Assembly (NCBI GenBank): GCA_934101115.1
Contig: CAKOPW010000004.1
Location: forward strand, 25,478 to 89,477
From: an uncultured Bacilli bacterium
Lineage (GTDB): Bacteria; Bacillota_I; Bacilli_A; RF39; UBA660
Direction of reading: 5' to 3'
DNA: 64,000 nt
Numbering within the stretch: the first letter of the stretch is position 1; every line of letters starts with the position of its first letter. The notes under the pieces were generated by a model. It saw only the letters and a program-made list of their open reading frames with translations, was not told where the DNA came from and ran no database searches. The position numbers and the translations under genes were made by a program. This document shows, one piece after another, positions 16,187-26,533 of this stretch.

Positions 16187-18028
16187 ATGAGCGGTGTATG
16201 GTTACCAGGTGGTGCAGTAATATTATCAATTTTTTTAGTAATTATATTTTTTATTAAAGGATCGGTAAAAAACAAAGAAACAAAGATCTATTCCACATTG
16301 ATTGTATTAAATTTACTATATTCTATTTTAGGTGTTGGTATATATGTTTATGCGATGTCGATTGGTAATCTCTATATAACAGGAGTCATTCAATCGTTTT
16401 ATCTTGTTGTTATGGATTTAATGTTATACTTCATGTTAAGATATGTTATAGAACTTAATAATTTTAGTTTAAAACTAAACTCACTTGCCAAATTTGTTTT
16501 TAGTATATTTACTATTATCACGATTTTATTTATTTTGGCTTTACCGATGGATACAATAATAGAAGGTGAAAGTGTTGATTTAAATGGACCTGCTTACTAT
16601 GCTGCAATGGTGGAGGTTGTATTATATATGATTCTTATTATCCTTTTTTGTTTATCATATTTTATTAAACAAAGAAAAGGGATTTCAAAAATTGTTCCAT
16701 ATATATCTTTATTTGTTATGTTTATTTTTGGATTATTATTAAGAATATATTATCCTGAAATAATTACTGAAACCTTTATATTTGCTTTTTACTTTCTTAT
16801 TATGTATTTTACAATTGAAAATCCTGATGTAAAAATGATACGTGAGCTTGAGATGGCTAAAGATACAGCTGAGAAAGCCAATCGTGCTAAATCTGATTTT
16901 TTAAGCAGTATGTCACATGAAATACGTACACCTTTAAATGCTATTGTTGGTCTTTCTGAAGATATAACTTTATATAAAGATCAAGTTCCTAAAGAAGTAT
17001 ATGAAGATTCTATTGATATTCAAAATGCATCTCATACTCTTCTTGAGATTGTAGGTAATATCTTGGATATTAATAAAATTGAATCAGATAAAATGGAATT
17101 AATAGAATCTAAATATAATTTTAGAGAAGAAATTGAAGGAATGGTAAGAGTAACTATTACAAGAATTGGTGAAAAAAACATTAATTTTCATTTATATATT
17201 GCACCTGACATTCCATATGAACTAATTGGTGATAAAGGAAAAGTAAAAGAAATAATTAATAATTTATTAACTAATTCAATTAAATACACTGATGAAGGTG
17301 AAATAAATTTAAAAATCACATGTGTAAATGATTTAAATAAAAATATTTGTAATTTAATAATTAGCTGTCAAGACACAGGAAAAGGTATTAAGGAAGAAAA
17401 CATCAGTAGATTATTTAATAAATTTGATAGATTAGATGTAGAAAGAAATACTACTACTGAAGGAACTGGACTTGGACTGGCTATCACTAAAGGATTAACT
17501 GATATGATGGGTGGAAAAATAAACGTTCAATCTCAATATGGAAAAGGTTCAATATTTATGGTAACTATTCCTCAAACAATAGCTGAAGTTGAGATGCCTT
17601 TAACAAATACTCAGGCGCTTGATTTAAGAAGAATAAATGATGAGTTAATTGAAAAATATAAAGGTATGCACGTATTAATAGTTGATGATAACAAATTAAA
17701 CATAAAAGTAGCACGAAAAGCTATTGCTGATTTTGGATTTATAATCGATGAAGCCTTGGACGGAAGAGAGTGCTTAGAAAAAATCCAAAATGGAGAAGAA
17801 TACGATTTAATACTTATGGATATAATGATGCCAAATATGAGTGGTGAAACATGTCTCAAAAAATTAAAAGAAAATCCATCATTCAACACTCCAGTTATTG
17901 CTTTAACAGCTGATGCTGTTGCTGGAGCTAAAGAAAGATATTTAAATGAAGGATTTAAAGATTATTTACAAAAGCCATTTTCAAGAGAACAAATGAAAGA
18001 AAAATTAAGTAGTATATTCAAAAACTGA
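16187..18028 (+). CDS. Hybrid sensor histidine kinase/response regulator
   Basis: 613 residues. The N-terminal 215 residues form a seven-helix-like membrane sensor with almost no extracellular loops. Then come HisKA with His244 in SMSHEIRTPLN, HATPase with NLLTNSIKYT, DTGKGI and GTGLGLAITKGL, and a C-terminal receiver domain with phospho-acceptor Asp545 in LILMDIMMP and the Lys of LQKPF. It lacks an output DNA-binding domain, so phosphorelay to another protein is expected; no Hpt protein is seen nearby. The ATG at 16187 is chosen over 16175 because GGGTGAT lies between them. It is a single-gene unit. Confidence 0.92.
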   Translation: MSGVWLPGGAVILSIFLVIIFFIKGSVKNKETKIYSTLIVLNLLYSILGVGIYVYAMSIGNLYITGVIQSFYLVVMDLMLYFMLRYVIELNNFSLKLNSLAKFVFSIFTIITILFILALPMDTIIEGESVDLNGPAYYAAMVEVVLYMILIILFCLSYFIKQRKGISKIVPYISLFVMFIFGLLLRIYYPEIITETFIFAFYFLIMYFTIENPDVKMIRELEMAKDTAEKANRAKSDFLSSMSHEIRTPLNAIVGLSEDITLYKDQVPKEVYEDSIDIQNASHTLLEIVGNILDINKIESDKMELIESKYNFREEIEGMVRVTITRIGEKNINFHLYIAPDIPYELIGDKGKVKEIINNLLTNSIKYTDEGEINLKITCVNDLNKNICNLIISCQDTGKGIKEENISRLFNKFDRLDVERNTTTEGTGLGLAITKGLTDMMGGKINVQSQYGKGSIFMVTIPQTIAEVEMPLTNTQALDLRRINDELIEKYKGMHVLIVDDNKLNIKVARKAIADFGFIIDEALDGRECLEKIQNGEEYDLILMDIMMPNMSGETCLKKLKENPSFNTPVIALTADAVAGAKERYLNEGFKDYLQKPFSREQMKEKLSSIFKN

Positions 18029-18046
18029 GTCTTTTACTCAGTTTTT
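18021..18046 (+). terminator. Terminator after hybrid kinase
   Basis: AAAACTGAGT / ACTCAGTTTT with loop CTTTT; the TGA stop lies in the left arm. Confidence 0.88.
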
Positions 18047-18050
18047 TATG

Positions 18051-18080
18051 TTGACATTGTTAGCGTAAAAGTTATACAAT
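18051..18080 (+). promoter_or_regulatory. Promoter of the giant surface protein gene
   Basis: Consensus TTGACA (18051-18056), 18-base spacer, TACAAT (18075-18080), 24 bases before the ATG. Confidence 0.75.
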
Positions 18081-18104
18081 CTAAGTATAATAGGTGGTGT
18101 TCAG

Positions 18105-21100
18105 ATGGTAAGAAAGATAAGTAAAAAAGTTGTACCTACTTTAAAAGGGTTAAAATTAGATGAAGCAAAGGATAAATTAAAAGAGGAAGGCATTGAAGAA
18201 TATTCAATCAAGAAAAAATTTGATTTATTTACAAAAAGTGGGTATGTTATTAAAAGCGAACCATCTGAAGAAAATGAATTAAAAGAAAATTTAATTGTTT
18301 ATGTTTCAGAAAGAAGAATTTTGTTAATAATCTTGTTGTTTTTATTATGCATTTTTATGACTTTGTTTTTAAATGGAACTATTTCTAGAGTATTTACAAC
18401 TTCTGCTCCAGTCATAAAAAGTAATTCTCATGAGTGGAGTAAAAATGCACTTGTAAGTGTTGAAAAAGATGCTACAATGAGAAATAAGTTATCTTATTAT
18501 GAGTATTGTGTATCAAAAGGTAAATCTACGCTTAATTGTAACTGGATAAAAACCACTACAAAAAATGCTCAAATAAGTTTAAGTGGAAAATGGTATGTAT
18601 ACTTTAGAGGAGTAGATGAAAAAAATCAAACAAGTAAAGTAAGCAATCGCGAATACGTGCTTGTAGATAATGATGCTCCAGTTATAGAAAATCTTAGTGA
18701 AAAGATAACATCAACTAGCATAAAACTTAATGTTAAAGCACTTGATAAACATAGTGGAATCGATAAGTTTTATTATAGTATTGATGATGGAACATTAATA
18801 GAAGGTGATAATGAATACACTTTTGAAAATCTATCACCAAATCATGAATATAAAGTAACAATAAAAGTAGTTGATAAATTGGGTAATGAAATTATTTACT
18901 CAAAATCTATAAAAACTATTGAAGAAAATAAAAAAACTACTACTAAAGCTGCAACTCAAAAAAAAGTTGATATGCCAACAATTGATTTGTTAGATGTTCC
19001 AAGCATTCTTGATTATAAAAAATCATATAAGCTACCAAGTCATTACTCTTTTGGAAATAGCACTGGTAAAGTAGAATGTTATGCAGAAAACAAGTTAGTA
19101 ACAAATACTGATGAATTATCTGTAGGGGAACATACAATTGTGTGTACAGCAACAAACAAAGAAGGTATGAGTGCTACAGTTTCCAAAGATATCTATGTAA
19201 AATTAACAGAATCAACTCAAGAAGACTTAGATGGATGGATTTGGTTAAATCTTTATTATCCAGAAAACTCCACTGACTGGGAATGGAAATTAATAAAAGA
19301 AAATGAAGTTATGAGTGATGATGATCTTGTATGGAATCCATATACAGGACCAATACTTGTAAGAATAGAGGATGTTGAAAACATCTACATTCGATACAAA
19401 CTTAATGGAAATGAAATCATTGAATCAAAAAGTGATCATTACATAGATATAACTCCAGACAAAAAAACTTTAAAAAATGGAGAAGAAGCTAATGTTACAT
19501 TAAACTATAGCAAGAATGTTGATAAAGTTGAATATAGTTTAAACAATGGTAAATGGGTTTCTTACGAAAATGTTTTCCAAGTAGGTGCAAATAATTTAAT
19601 TACTGCAAGAATCACATATCATGAAAATGTATATGATGCTGATGGTAACATTTTGATTACAAAAACTAAAACTAAACAAGTAGAAGCTTATATTTCTTCT
19701 ACTCAAGATTTCTATGATGCAGGAACTTTAGATATAAAAATTTATCCTTCATCTAAATATGTTAACAACAATAGAAAAGTTACAATAACTATTGATTATG
19801 ATGAAGACGCAACTTCTAAATATTATAAGATCAACGATGGAGAATGGATTGCTTATACAGGCCCTTTCCAAGTTTCTAAGGAAAGTAGAATTTATGCTAT
19901 GGCAACAGGAACAAGAACTGTTTACCAAGATGGCATATTAAAAAAATATAATGTATCAGGAAATACAAGTCTTTATTTAAAAGGTAAATATTATGAAATT
20001 TATATAAATTCAGATAAAGACCAAGTTGATAGCACAGAAACAGCAACTGTTAACCTTGATACAAGTTATCAAGCTGATTCAATAGAATATTCTTTAAACG
20101 GAAGTGAGTTTAAGCAATATGATAAAAACTTTAATGTATCAGCAAATACTTTAATAACTGCTCGCGCAACATTTACGTTAGATGATGGAGAAACTTTAGT
20201 TGTTTACTCAAAGAAATACATTTCTGAAGATAAGTCGTCTTTAAGAGTTAAAATTAGTCCTTCAAGAACTAGTGTTACTAAAAATGAAAAATCAACAATA
20301 AATATTACAACAAACTTTAAAGCTGAAAATATTGAATACAGTTTAGATAATGGAAAAACTTATACTAAATATGTTTCTTCATTTGAAGTAAGTTCAAATA
20401 CACTTATATTAGCTCGTGCAACTAAGAAAAACACGGATGGGACAACTCAAACAGCATATGATAGCCACTACATATATGCTTATAATCCAGGATCTACTGG
20501 CAATGACTATATTTATCCATTTAATTTAGGTCTAGAAATTATACCATCTTCTAACGAAGCTTTAACAAACACAAGTGTAACAGCAGTTATCACAACAAGA
20601 CATCAAGTTGATAAAATTGAATATAGTTATGATAATAAAACATATTATGAGTATACTGGAACAATTTCCATCGCAGCAGGAAAAACTATTTACGCAAGAG
20701 CAACTTATGATAATCAAGTAGAATATACTAGTACATATATTAAAGAAATAAAGAAAGAAACTGGTTTAGAAGGGCCAACAATTACATCTAATCCAGCAAT
20801 TTCTTTAACAGGTAAAACAACAATAACAGTTACACCAAAAGAAGAAGCTGATAAGATTTATTATTCATTAGACTATGGAATATGGAAAGAATATACAGAG
20901 CCATTTACTGTAGACAGCAATGTTGTAATATCTGCATACTATATAAGAAAAAGTGATGGTCTTACTTCAAGAACTTCATACTACTATGTTCAAAATATTC
21001 ATGATGGAAATAAACCATATGTAAGAATAGATGCTACTCCAAGCACATATTTAAGTGCCACTTTAGATGAAGTAGATGTTCAAATCTCTGCTAAAAACTA

Positions 21101-24100
21101 TGATACATTGAAATATAGTTTAGATGGTTATATATATCAAGATTATATTGACCCTATTAAAATTAAAACTAGTACAACAATTTATGCAAAAGCAACAAAT
21201 AAATATGGAGAGACAATTGAAAAATTAAGAATAAGAACTAAAACTCCAAGCAAGAAAATCGATAATTTACTAGTTTCAATAATCACTGATCCAAATGAAG
21301 TAACTGCAAAAGAACTTGTAAATAAAGTCAATGTTCAATTACTTTATGGAAAAGAAGTTGAAAAAGCTTATTATAAAATAGGATCAACAGATGAGTGGAA
21401 GGAATATACTGGTTCATTTGAAGTAACAGAAAACACAACTGTCTATGCTTATGTAGTATCTAGTACAGGAGCTGGAACAAATGAAAAGCAAATTTCATTC
21501 TTAACTGATGGTATTTCTGAGCCAATCATTAAGCACACACCAAATGAATTAACGGAATCAGTTATAGTTGATATAACTTACTCAGAAAGTGCTTCTATAA
21601 AAAAATATAAGATAAATAATGGAGAGTGGATAGACTACACTGAACCATTTGAATTAACTGAAAATGCTTTAATAACAGCATATAATGAAGATATCTTTGG
21701 TAATACTAATCAAAGTACACAAAGAGTTGAAAACATTACAACTTTCCCAAGATACACAGTTTTAGATAAAGGTGATTATTATTTAATAAGATTAAATTAT
21801 CCATCTGATTCTTTAGAAAGTGAAAGAGAATATAAATGGAAAATTGATGGTGTATGGAAAACATATGATTACCATGGAATTCTTCTAATAAAACCTGAAG
21901 CTGCTAAAAATATTTTAACTTCTGCTGGTGTTAAAATAACAAATGATCAAGGACAAGAAATACTAATAACAGATCATTACTATGTACTTGAAAGTGACAC
22001 TCCAAACTTGAAAGAAGACTTATTCATGAGATGGGGTTCAAAGAAAATAGAAGCACCAATCATTATAAGTAGTACTGAAGAAATAACAAAGAATTTGGAT
22101 GTAGTAATAAGTTATAACAAATCTCTGGTAAACAAATATTATCGTATAATAGATGAAACAAAAGACACAGGTTGGTTGGAATATAACGGAAAAATCAACA
22201 TAACATCAAACTGTGTAATTTACGCTAAAGGTACTGATAAATTAGGAAGTAGCAGTGACATTTCTTCACTTGAAATATTAAACATTGATAATGAAAGTCC
22301 AATAATAAATGTTTCAGGAGACTTAGTAAATCAAAAAAGAATAGTTAACTTATTTATCTCTGTAACCGATGATCAAGTAGTACAAACAATAAGATATGCT
22401 AAAGGTAAAAAAGATTTAAATTACTTTGCTAAATCAGGAACAAATATTAGTAATAATAGTAATTTAAAAATAACTGAAAACGGTATTTACACAATCTACG
22501 CAATTGATTCAGTTGGCAATGAGACTATTAAAGAAATTGAAGTAACTAACATTGTAGATAAGGTTTCACTTTATATTAATGTCTTAACAACTAATTTCTC
22601 TGATTCAGTAGATGTTGAAATAGATTACGGAGAATCGATAGTTAAGAAATATAAAATTGGCTCATCCGAAATTATGAATTATAATGGAACTATTACTTTG
22701 AAATCTGTTGATGTTGTTAAATATATGAATGAAGATTATTCATTAACAATATTTGCATATGGAAAAGATTATGATGGTTCTGATATAGAAACACAAGAAA
22801 CGATTTATAATTTGGATTTAAGAATACCAAAACAACCAACAATTGAATCAACTGACGGATATCCAGTATTAGATGACTCAGGAATCAGCTTAAGTTATAT
22901 TCATAAATTAAAATTTGATGATACTGTTGATGGAGTAGAAAACTTCTATAGCCTAGATAATGGTTCTACTTGGATAAAATATACAAAACCATTTGAATTT
23001 ACTGATGGAACTATATTTACAAAGTCTGTAAAAAAACTAAGTGGTCTTACAATTACAAGCGAAATACCAGTAAGCTTACCAGAGGATGCCATCAAATCAG
23101 TAATGTATGATGATGATTTAACAAGCGGAGAAGAAATAGAAAAAGGAAATTATCAAAGATTTAATATTTCTTCACTTGCATATGGAAAAACTATAAGAAT
23201 ATTCAATGGAGAAACAGTTGCAACAAATGCTAAAATAGAACTATATGATAAAGATGACGTACTTTTGGAAAAAGATATCTTGATAAAAAATGTCAATCAA
23301 TTAACAATTCCAAAAGAAGCAAGTTATGCTAAAATAATAGTTGGTGATAAAAACTTATTAATTAACGAAATAAAGATTACAAAGATTGATGAAGATGTTA
23401 ACTATCCAATAATAACTGTAAATGATACAAATTGGTCAAAAGATAAAACTGTAACAATTAAGTATTTTGGTAAGAACACGAATGAATACAGCTTAGATGA
23501 AGGAGCAACATGGATAAGCTATAGTCAACCATTTGTCATAACTAAGAACACTAGTATAATTGCTCGTTCAACAAAAGATGATGTAACTCTTGCTAGCAGT
23601 GTTTTAAAAATTAATAAGATAAAACAAGAAGCTACATTAACTTTAACGGATGACTTTGTAGAAACAGGTTATGCAGTAAAACAAGGTAATGTTGGATATA
23701 CATATGATGGAGATGCTGAAATCGAAGTCATTTCAAAAGATCAAGATATTGCGACAGTAAAAGTGGAAAATGGAATAATAACTATAATCCCAGGAAAAGT
23801 ACTTGGACAAACAACTATAGAAGTACGTGCCTGTGGTGGAACAAAATATAATGATATAATAAAAACAATAACAGTAGAAAACAAAAATTATCCAATTTTA
23901 GAAGTTGAAAATTATACAACATCTGGAAAAACAATTCATATAAAATATCGTTATGTTGGAGATGGTAAAGTATCTTCAATATCTATAAACAATGAAGAAT
24001 TAGCTGAATTAACTTATGATCTAGAAAATGAAACAATAGATGTTACAGCTAAAACTATTGGAAGTGTTAAATTAACTATTAAAGCTGAAAGTGGAATTAA

Positions 24101-24863
24101 TAACTCAAGTGCTGAATTAGTAAAAACAATTAATTTTGGATCAAAAGTTGACTCAAATAGTACTGCTTTCCAATCAGCATTAACAACTTGGGGTACAATT
24201 GGTACAGCAACTGATGCTAATTGGTATGGAACATTTGATGAAGGCTATGAATCAGCTGGAACATATACAATAATTGAAACTGTAAACACTAACAATTTTA
24301 CTGGATACTATTTTAGAGAAAAGGATGCATCTGGTAACTATGTAACACCTAAATATAAAGATATTGCTTTAGAATTTGAAATGACAAGTACTGACAGTGA
24401 CGATGATGCTTTAGGAGTTATGATTCGTTTTAATCCTTCAACTACTAAAAATTATTGGTCAGGATATTTGCTATTCTTAGATAAACATGATTTAAACAGT
24501 GGTATTGGAAATGGTGCATACAATGGTTTATGGAGAGCAAACAACAAGCAATTCTCATCAAGTGGTTTAACTTCAAGTACTAAACTAAAAGCAAATTCCA
24601 AAATTGTTTGGTCAAGAAAAAAATGGCAAAGATATCGTGTTGAAGCAAGCGATAATAAGATAACTGTATGGAGATGGGAAGTAAACTCTCAAAATGAATA
24701 TCCAATAACAAGTACATATAAAATATTTGAGTACACAGATACATCATCTAACAAGATAACTGCTGGATCATATGGCTTCTGGTGTTATTCACAAGCATAT
24801 ACTCAATTTAGAAACTTTACTGCAATGACTATATCAGATGAAATGGTAATCACATTAGAATAG
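18105..24863 (+). CDS. Giant repeat-rich membrane-anchored surface protein with N-terminal PASTA-like domain
   Basis: 2252 residues. Residues of about 9-68 look like one PASTA domain (VPTLKGLKLDEAKDKLKEEG, then VIKSEPSEENELKENLIVYVS). A membrane helix at about 72-89 follows. The remaining 2160 residues should be outside. They contain about 15 copies of a 70-110 residue beta-rich module with a YSLDNG-W-x-Y-x-x-F core and an ITARAT/IYAKAT strand, similar to chitobiase/CHB_HEX_C-type or Ig-like repeats. The last 240 residues form a separate beta-sandwich-like domain (WYGTFDEGYESAGTY, WSGYLLFLDKHD, FWCYSQAYTQFRNF) that could bind glycans. By the positive-inside rule the PASTA-like domain is cytoplasmic. 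No sortase motif. The next gene follows by 12 bases. Confidence 0.82.
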   Translation: MVRKISKKVVPTLKGLKLDEAKDKLKEEGIEEYSIKKKFDLFTKSGYVIKSEPSEENELKENLIVYVSERRILLIILLFLLCIFMTLFLNGTISRVFTTSAPVIKSNSHEWSKNALVSVEKDATMRNKLSYYEYCVSKGKSTLNCNWIKTTTKNAQISLSGKWYVYFRGVDEKNQTSKVSNREYVLVDNDAPVIENLSEKITSTSIKLNVKALDKHSGIDKFYYSIDDGTLIEGDNEYTFENLSPNHEYKVTIKVVDKLGNEIIYSKSIKTIEENKKTTTKAATQKKVDMPTIDLLDVPSILDYKKSYKLPSHYSFGNSTGKVECYAENKLVTNTDELSVGEHTIVCTATNKEGMSATVSKDIYVKLTESTQEDLDGWIWLNLYYPENSTDWEWKLIKENEVMSDDDLVWNPYTGPILVRIEDVENIYIRYKLNGNEIIESKSDHYIDITPDKKTLKNGEEANVTLNYSKNVDKVEYSLNNGKWVSYENVFQVGANNLITARITYHENVYDADGNILITKTKTKQVEAYISSTQDFYDAGTLDIKIYPSSKYVNNNRKVTITIDYDEDATSKYYKINDGEWIAYTGPFQVSKESRIYAMATGTRTVYQDGILKKYNVSGNTSLYLKGKYYEIYINSDKDQVDSTETATVNLDTSYQADSIEYSLNGSEFKQYDKNFNVSANTLITARATFTLDDGETLVVYSKKYISEDKSSLRVKISPSRTSVTKNEKSTINITTNFKAENIEYSLDNGKTYTKYVSSFEVSSNTLILARATKKNTDGTTQTAYDSHYIYAYNPGSTGNDYIYPFNLGLEIIPSSNEALTNTSVTAVITTRHQVDKIEYSYDNKTYYEYTGTISIAAGKTIYARATYDNQVEYTSTYIKEIKKETGLEGPTITSNPAISLTGKTTITVTPKEEADKIYYSLDYGIWKEYTEPFTVDSNVVISAYYIRKSDGLTSRTSYYYVQNIHDGNKPYVRIDATPSTYLSATLDEVDVQISAKNYDTLKYSLDGYIYQDYIDPIKIKTSTTIYAKATNKYGETIEKLRIRTKTPSKKIDNLLVSIITDPNEVTAKELVNKVNVQLLYGKEVEKAYYKIGSTDEWKEYTGSFEVTENTTVYAYVVSSTGAGTNEKQISFLTDGISEPIIKHTPNELTESVIVDITYSESASIKKYKINNGEWIDYTEPFELTENALITAYNEDIFGNTNQSTQRVENITTFPRYTVLDKGDYYLIRLNYPSDSLESEREYKWKIDGVWKTYDYHGILLIKPEAAKNILTSAGVKITNDQGQEILITDHYYVLESDTPNLKEDLFMRWGSKKIEAPIIISSTEEITKNLDVVISYNKSLVNKYYRIIDETKDTGWLEYNGKINITSNCVIYAKGTDKLGSSSDISSLEILNIDNESPIINVSGDLVNQKRIVNLFISVTDDQVVQTIRYAKGKKDLNYFAKSGTNISNNSNLKITENGIYTIYAIDSVGNETIKEIEVTNIVDKVSLYINVLTTNFSDSVDVEIDYGESIVKKYKIGSSEIMNYNGTITLKSVDVVKYMNEDYSLTIFAYGKDYDGSDIETQETIYNLDLRIPKQPTIESTDGYPVLDDSGISLSYIHKLKFDDTVDGVENFYSLDNGSTWIKYTKPFEFTDGTIFTKSVKKLSGLTITSEIPVSLPEDAIKSVMYDDDLTSGEEIEKGNYQRFNISSLAYGKTIRIFNGETVATNAKIELYDKDDVLLEKDILIKNVNQLTIPKEASYAKIIVGDKNLLINEIKITKIDEDVNYPIITVNDTNWSKDKTVTIKYFGKNTNEYSLDEGATWISYSQPFVITKNTSIIARSTKDDVTLASSVLKINKIKQEATLTLTDDFVETGYAVKQGNVGYTYDGDAEIEVISKDQDIATVKVENGIITIIPGKVLGQTTIEVRACGGTKYNDIIKTITVENKNYPILEVENYTTSGKTIHIKYRYVGDGKVSSISINNEELAELTYDLENETIDVTAKTIGSVKLTIKAESGINNSSAELVKTINFGSKVDSNSTAFQSALTTWGTIGTATDANWYGTFDEGYESAGTYTIIETVNTNNFTGYYFREKDASGNYVTPKYKDIALEFEMTSTDSDDDALGVMIRFNPSTTKNYWSGYLLFLDKHDLNSGIGNGAYNGLWRANNKQFSSSGLTSSTKLKANSKIVWSRKKWQRYRVEASDNKITVWRWEVNSQNEYPITSTYKIFEYTDTSSNKITAGSYGFWCYSQAYTQFRNFTAMTISDEMVITLE

Positions 24864-24875
24864 GAGATATAATTT

Positions 24876-25247
24876 ATGTTAAAATTGAAGAAAAAACAAA
24901 TTACAATTTTAGGAGTATTAATAATACTTGCATGTTTAATTTATTTTCCATTATCTTTTAGTATTAAAAATAAATATGACTCGATAGCTTTAGACAATGT
25001 AAATATCGTTGATGTTGATATTTCTGAAGAAGATGGAATTTACAAATATTCTTCTACTCTTATAGCAGTAAATGATGTTCATATTGATAAGATTAATATA
25101 GTTTTAAAAGACAGTGATAACAATATAGTTGATACTTTAATCGGATATGTTTCTAAGGATTTAAAAGAAAATGAAGAATATAAAATAATTTCTTCAACTG
25201 ATACAGATTTATCAACTGTAAAAAATATTGAGTATACGACGAATTAA
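24876..25247 (+). CDS. Small membrane-anchored protein, FxLYD-like domain
   Basis: 123 residues. A lysine-rich start (MLKLKKKQ) leads into one membrane helix (about 8-28), and an extracellular domain of about 90 residues follows (YKYSSTLIAVNDVHIDKINIVLKDSDNNIVDT). This pattern of strands is like FxLYD or similar small Ig-like domains; the match is weak. It lies 12 bases after the giant surface protein with an AGGAGAT ribosome site, so it is in the same operon and may be an accessory of that protein. A terminator follows. Confidence 0.68.
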   Translation: MLKLKKKQITILGVLIILACLIYFPLSFSIKNKYDSIALDNVNIVDVDISEEDGIYKYSSTLIAVNDVHIDKINIVLKDSDNNIVDTLIGYVSKDLKENEEYKIISSTDTDLSTVKNIEYTTN

Positions 25248-25269
25248 TGAACTTTATAGTTCATTTTTT
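25246..25269 (+). terminator. Terminator of the giant-protein operon
   Basis: AATGAACT / AGTTCATT with loop TTAT and six T residues. Confidence 0.88.
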
Positions 25270-25270
25270 C

Positions 25271-25299
25271 TTGACTTAAAATATGGTTTTTGTTATTAT
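25271..25299 (+). promoter_or_regulatory. Promoter of the metal-exporter/Fur operon
   Basis: TTGACT (25271-25276), 17-base spacer, TATTAT (25294-25299), directly after the preceding terminator. Confidence 0.78.
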
Positions 25300-25301
25300 C
25301 T

Positions 25302-25322
25302 AAATGCAACTTATTTGCATTT
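25302..25322 (+). promoter_or_regulatory. Operator-like inverted repeat, candidate Fur-family binding site
   Basis: Perfect 8-bp arms AAATGCAA and TTGCATTT separated by CTTAT. The site begins two bases after the -10 box, so it covers the likely transcription start. A bound repressor would block RNA polymerase. The gene for a Fur-family regulator is the second gene of this operon, so autoregulation by metal is the simplest reading. Confidence 0.7.
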
Positions 25323-25334
25323 GGGAGGCTTATT

Positions 25335-26165
25335 ATGTTAGAAGTTATACAAGATACTTTACTTGATACAGTAAAACTATTACCATTTTTATTTGTAGCA
25401 TTTCTTATTATTGAGTTTATTGAACACAAATTAAGCAATAAACAAGAAAATATTATTTCTAAATCCGGAAAACTTGGACCAATAGTTGGAGCTCTTTTAG
25501 GAGCAATACCTCAATGTGGATTTTCTGTTTTAGCAACAAATCTATATGTTACTAGAATAATTTCACTAGGTTCCTTAATAAGTATCTATTTATCAACAAG
25601 TGATGAGCTTATACCACTTATGATTTCTCACAATGCACCTATAACGAAGATATTAAGTATTGTTTCAATCAAAGTAGTTATTGGTATAATTTCTGGTTTT
25701 CTAATAGATTTATTCATAAGAAAAACAGATAAAAGTGATTTTGTTCTATGTGAAGATGAAGACTGTGACTGTGATCACTCAATTATAAAATCTTCTTTAA
25801 TTCATACTTTAAAAATTGCTTTCTTTATTTTTATAATAACATTTTTAATCAATGTTTTATTTCACTATGCAGATTTAAGCTTTTTAGAAAGTGCTTTAAA
25901 AAATAATAAAATTTTAACTCCATTCATCGCATCATTAGTAGGTTTAATTCCAAACTGTGCCTCTTCTGTTATGATAAGTGAACTTTACTTAAATAATTTA
26001 ATAAGTCTTGGAACAACACTTTCCGGTTTATTAACAGGAAGTGGAGTAGCAATAATGGTACTTATTCGTAAAAATAAAAACATATCTGAAAATATTTTTA
26101 TTATTGGTTTGATATATGTTATCGGTGTTATTTGGGGATTATTGTTTAATTTTATAGGTGTATAA
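25335..26165 (+). CDS. Putative heavy-metal exporter (ArsP_2 / 10-TM family)
   Basis: 276 residues with about 8-10 hydrophobic helices in two halves. Each half carries a related motif, GAIPQCGFSV near residue 57 and GLIPNCASSVMISELYL near residue 205. This is typical of the ArsP_2 family of putative 10-TM metal exporters or permeases. A loop between the halves holds a CEDEDCDCDHS cluster that could bind metal. The ATG at 25335 is preferred: GGGAGG lies 7 bases upstream, and the longer frame would start inside the operator. The Fur-family regulator overlaps by one base. The transported metal is unknown. Confidence 0.8.
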   Translation: MLEVIQDTLLDTVKLLPFLFVAFLIIEFIEHKLSNKQENIISKSGKLGPIVGALLGAIPQCGFSVLATNLYVTRIISLGSLISIYLSTSDELIPLMISHNAPITKILSIVSIKVVIGIISGFLIDLFIRKTDKSDFVLCEDEDCDCDHSIIKSSLIHTLKIAFFIFIITFLINVLFHYADLSFLESALKNNKILTPFIASLVGLIPNCASSVMISELYLNNLISLGTTLSGLLTGSGVAIMVLIRKNKNISENIFIIGLIYVIGVIWGLLFNFIGV

Positions 26166-26533
26166 TGGAAAGTATTCTTAAAGAAAAAAATTTAAAAGTT
26201 ACAAAAAATAGATTAAAAGTTTTAGAGTATATAAATGAAAATAAATATGTTACTTTAAATGAATTAATAAAAAGCTTAAATATTGATAAATCAACTATTT
26301 ATAGAATAATAGATGTCTTATTAGAAAATGATATTATTACAACCATTACTTTTGAAAATGAAACGAAATATTCGTTGTCTAAAGAGCACTTACATATATT
26401 AGAATGCGTGAAATGCCATAAAAAAAAGGAAATAGAAACATGTCCTTTTGATAAATCAAATTACAATGATTTTATTATAACTAAACACTCAGTTGTTATA
26501 GAAGGAATATGTAAAAATTGTCAAAAAAAATAG
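26165..26533 (+). CDS. Fur-family metal-responsive transcriptional regulator
   Basis: 122 residues, slightly short for the family (130-150). An N-terminal winged helix (LKVTKNRLKVLEYI, then DKSTIYRIIDVL) precedes a dimerisation domain with the metal-ligand segment HLHILECVKCHK. Two CxxC pairs (CVKC and CKNC) would form the structural zinc site. It could be a Fur, Zur, Mur or PerR homologue; sequence alone does not tell which. It overlaps the exporter gene by one base (TAATG), and the inverted repeat at the operon promoter is its likely target. Confidence 0.88.
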   Translation: MESILKEKNLKVTKNRLKVLEYINENKYVTLNELIKSLNIDKSTIYRIIDVLLENDIITTITFENETKYSLSKEHLHILECVKCHKKKEIETCPFDKSNYNDFIITKHSVVIEGICKNCQKK

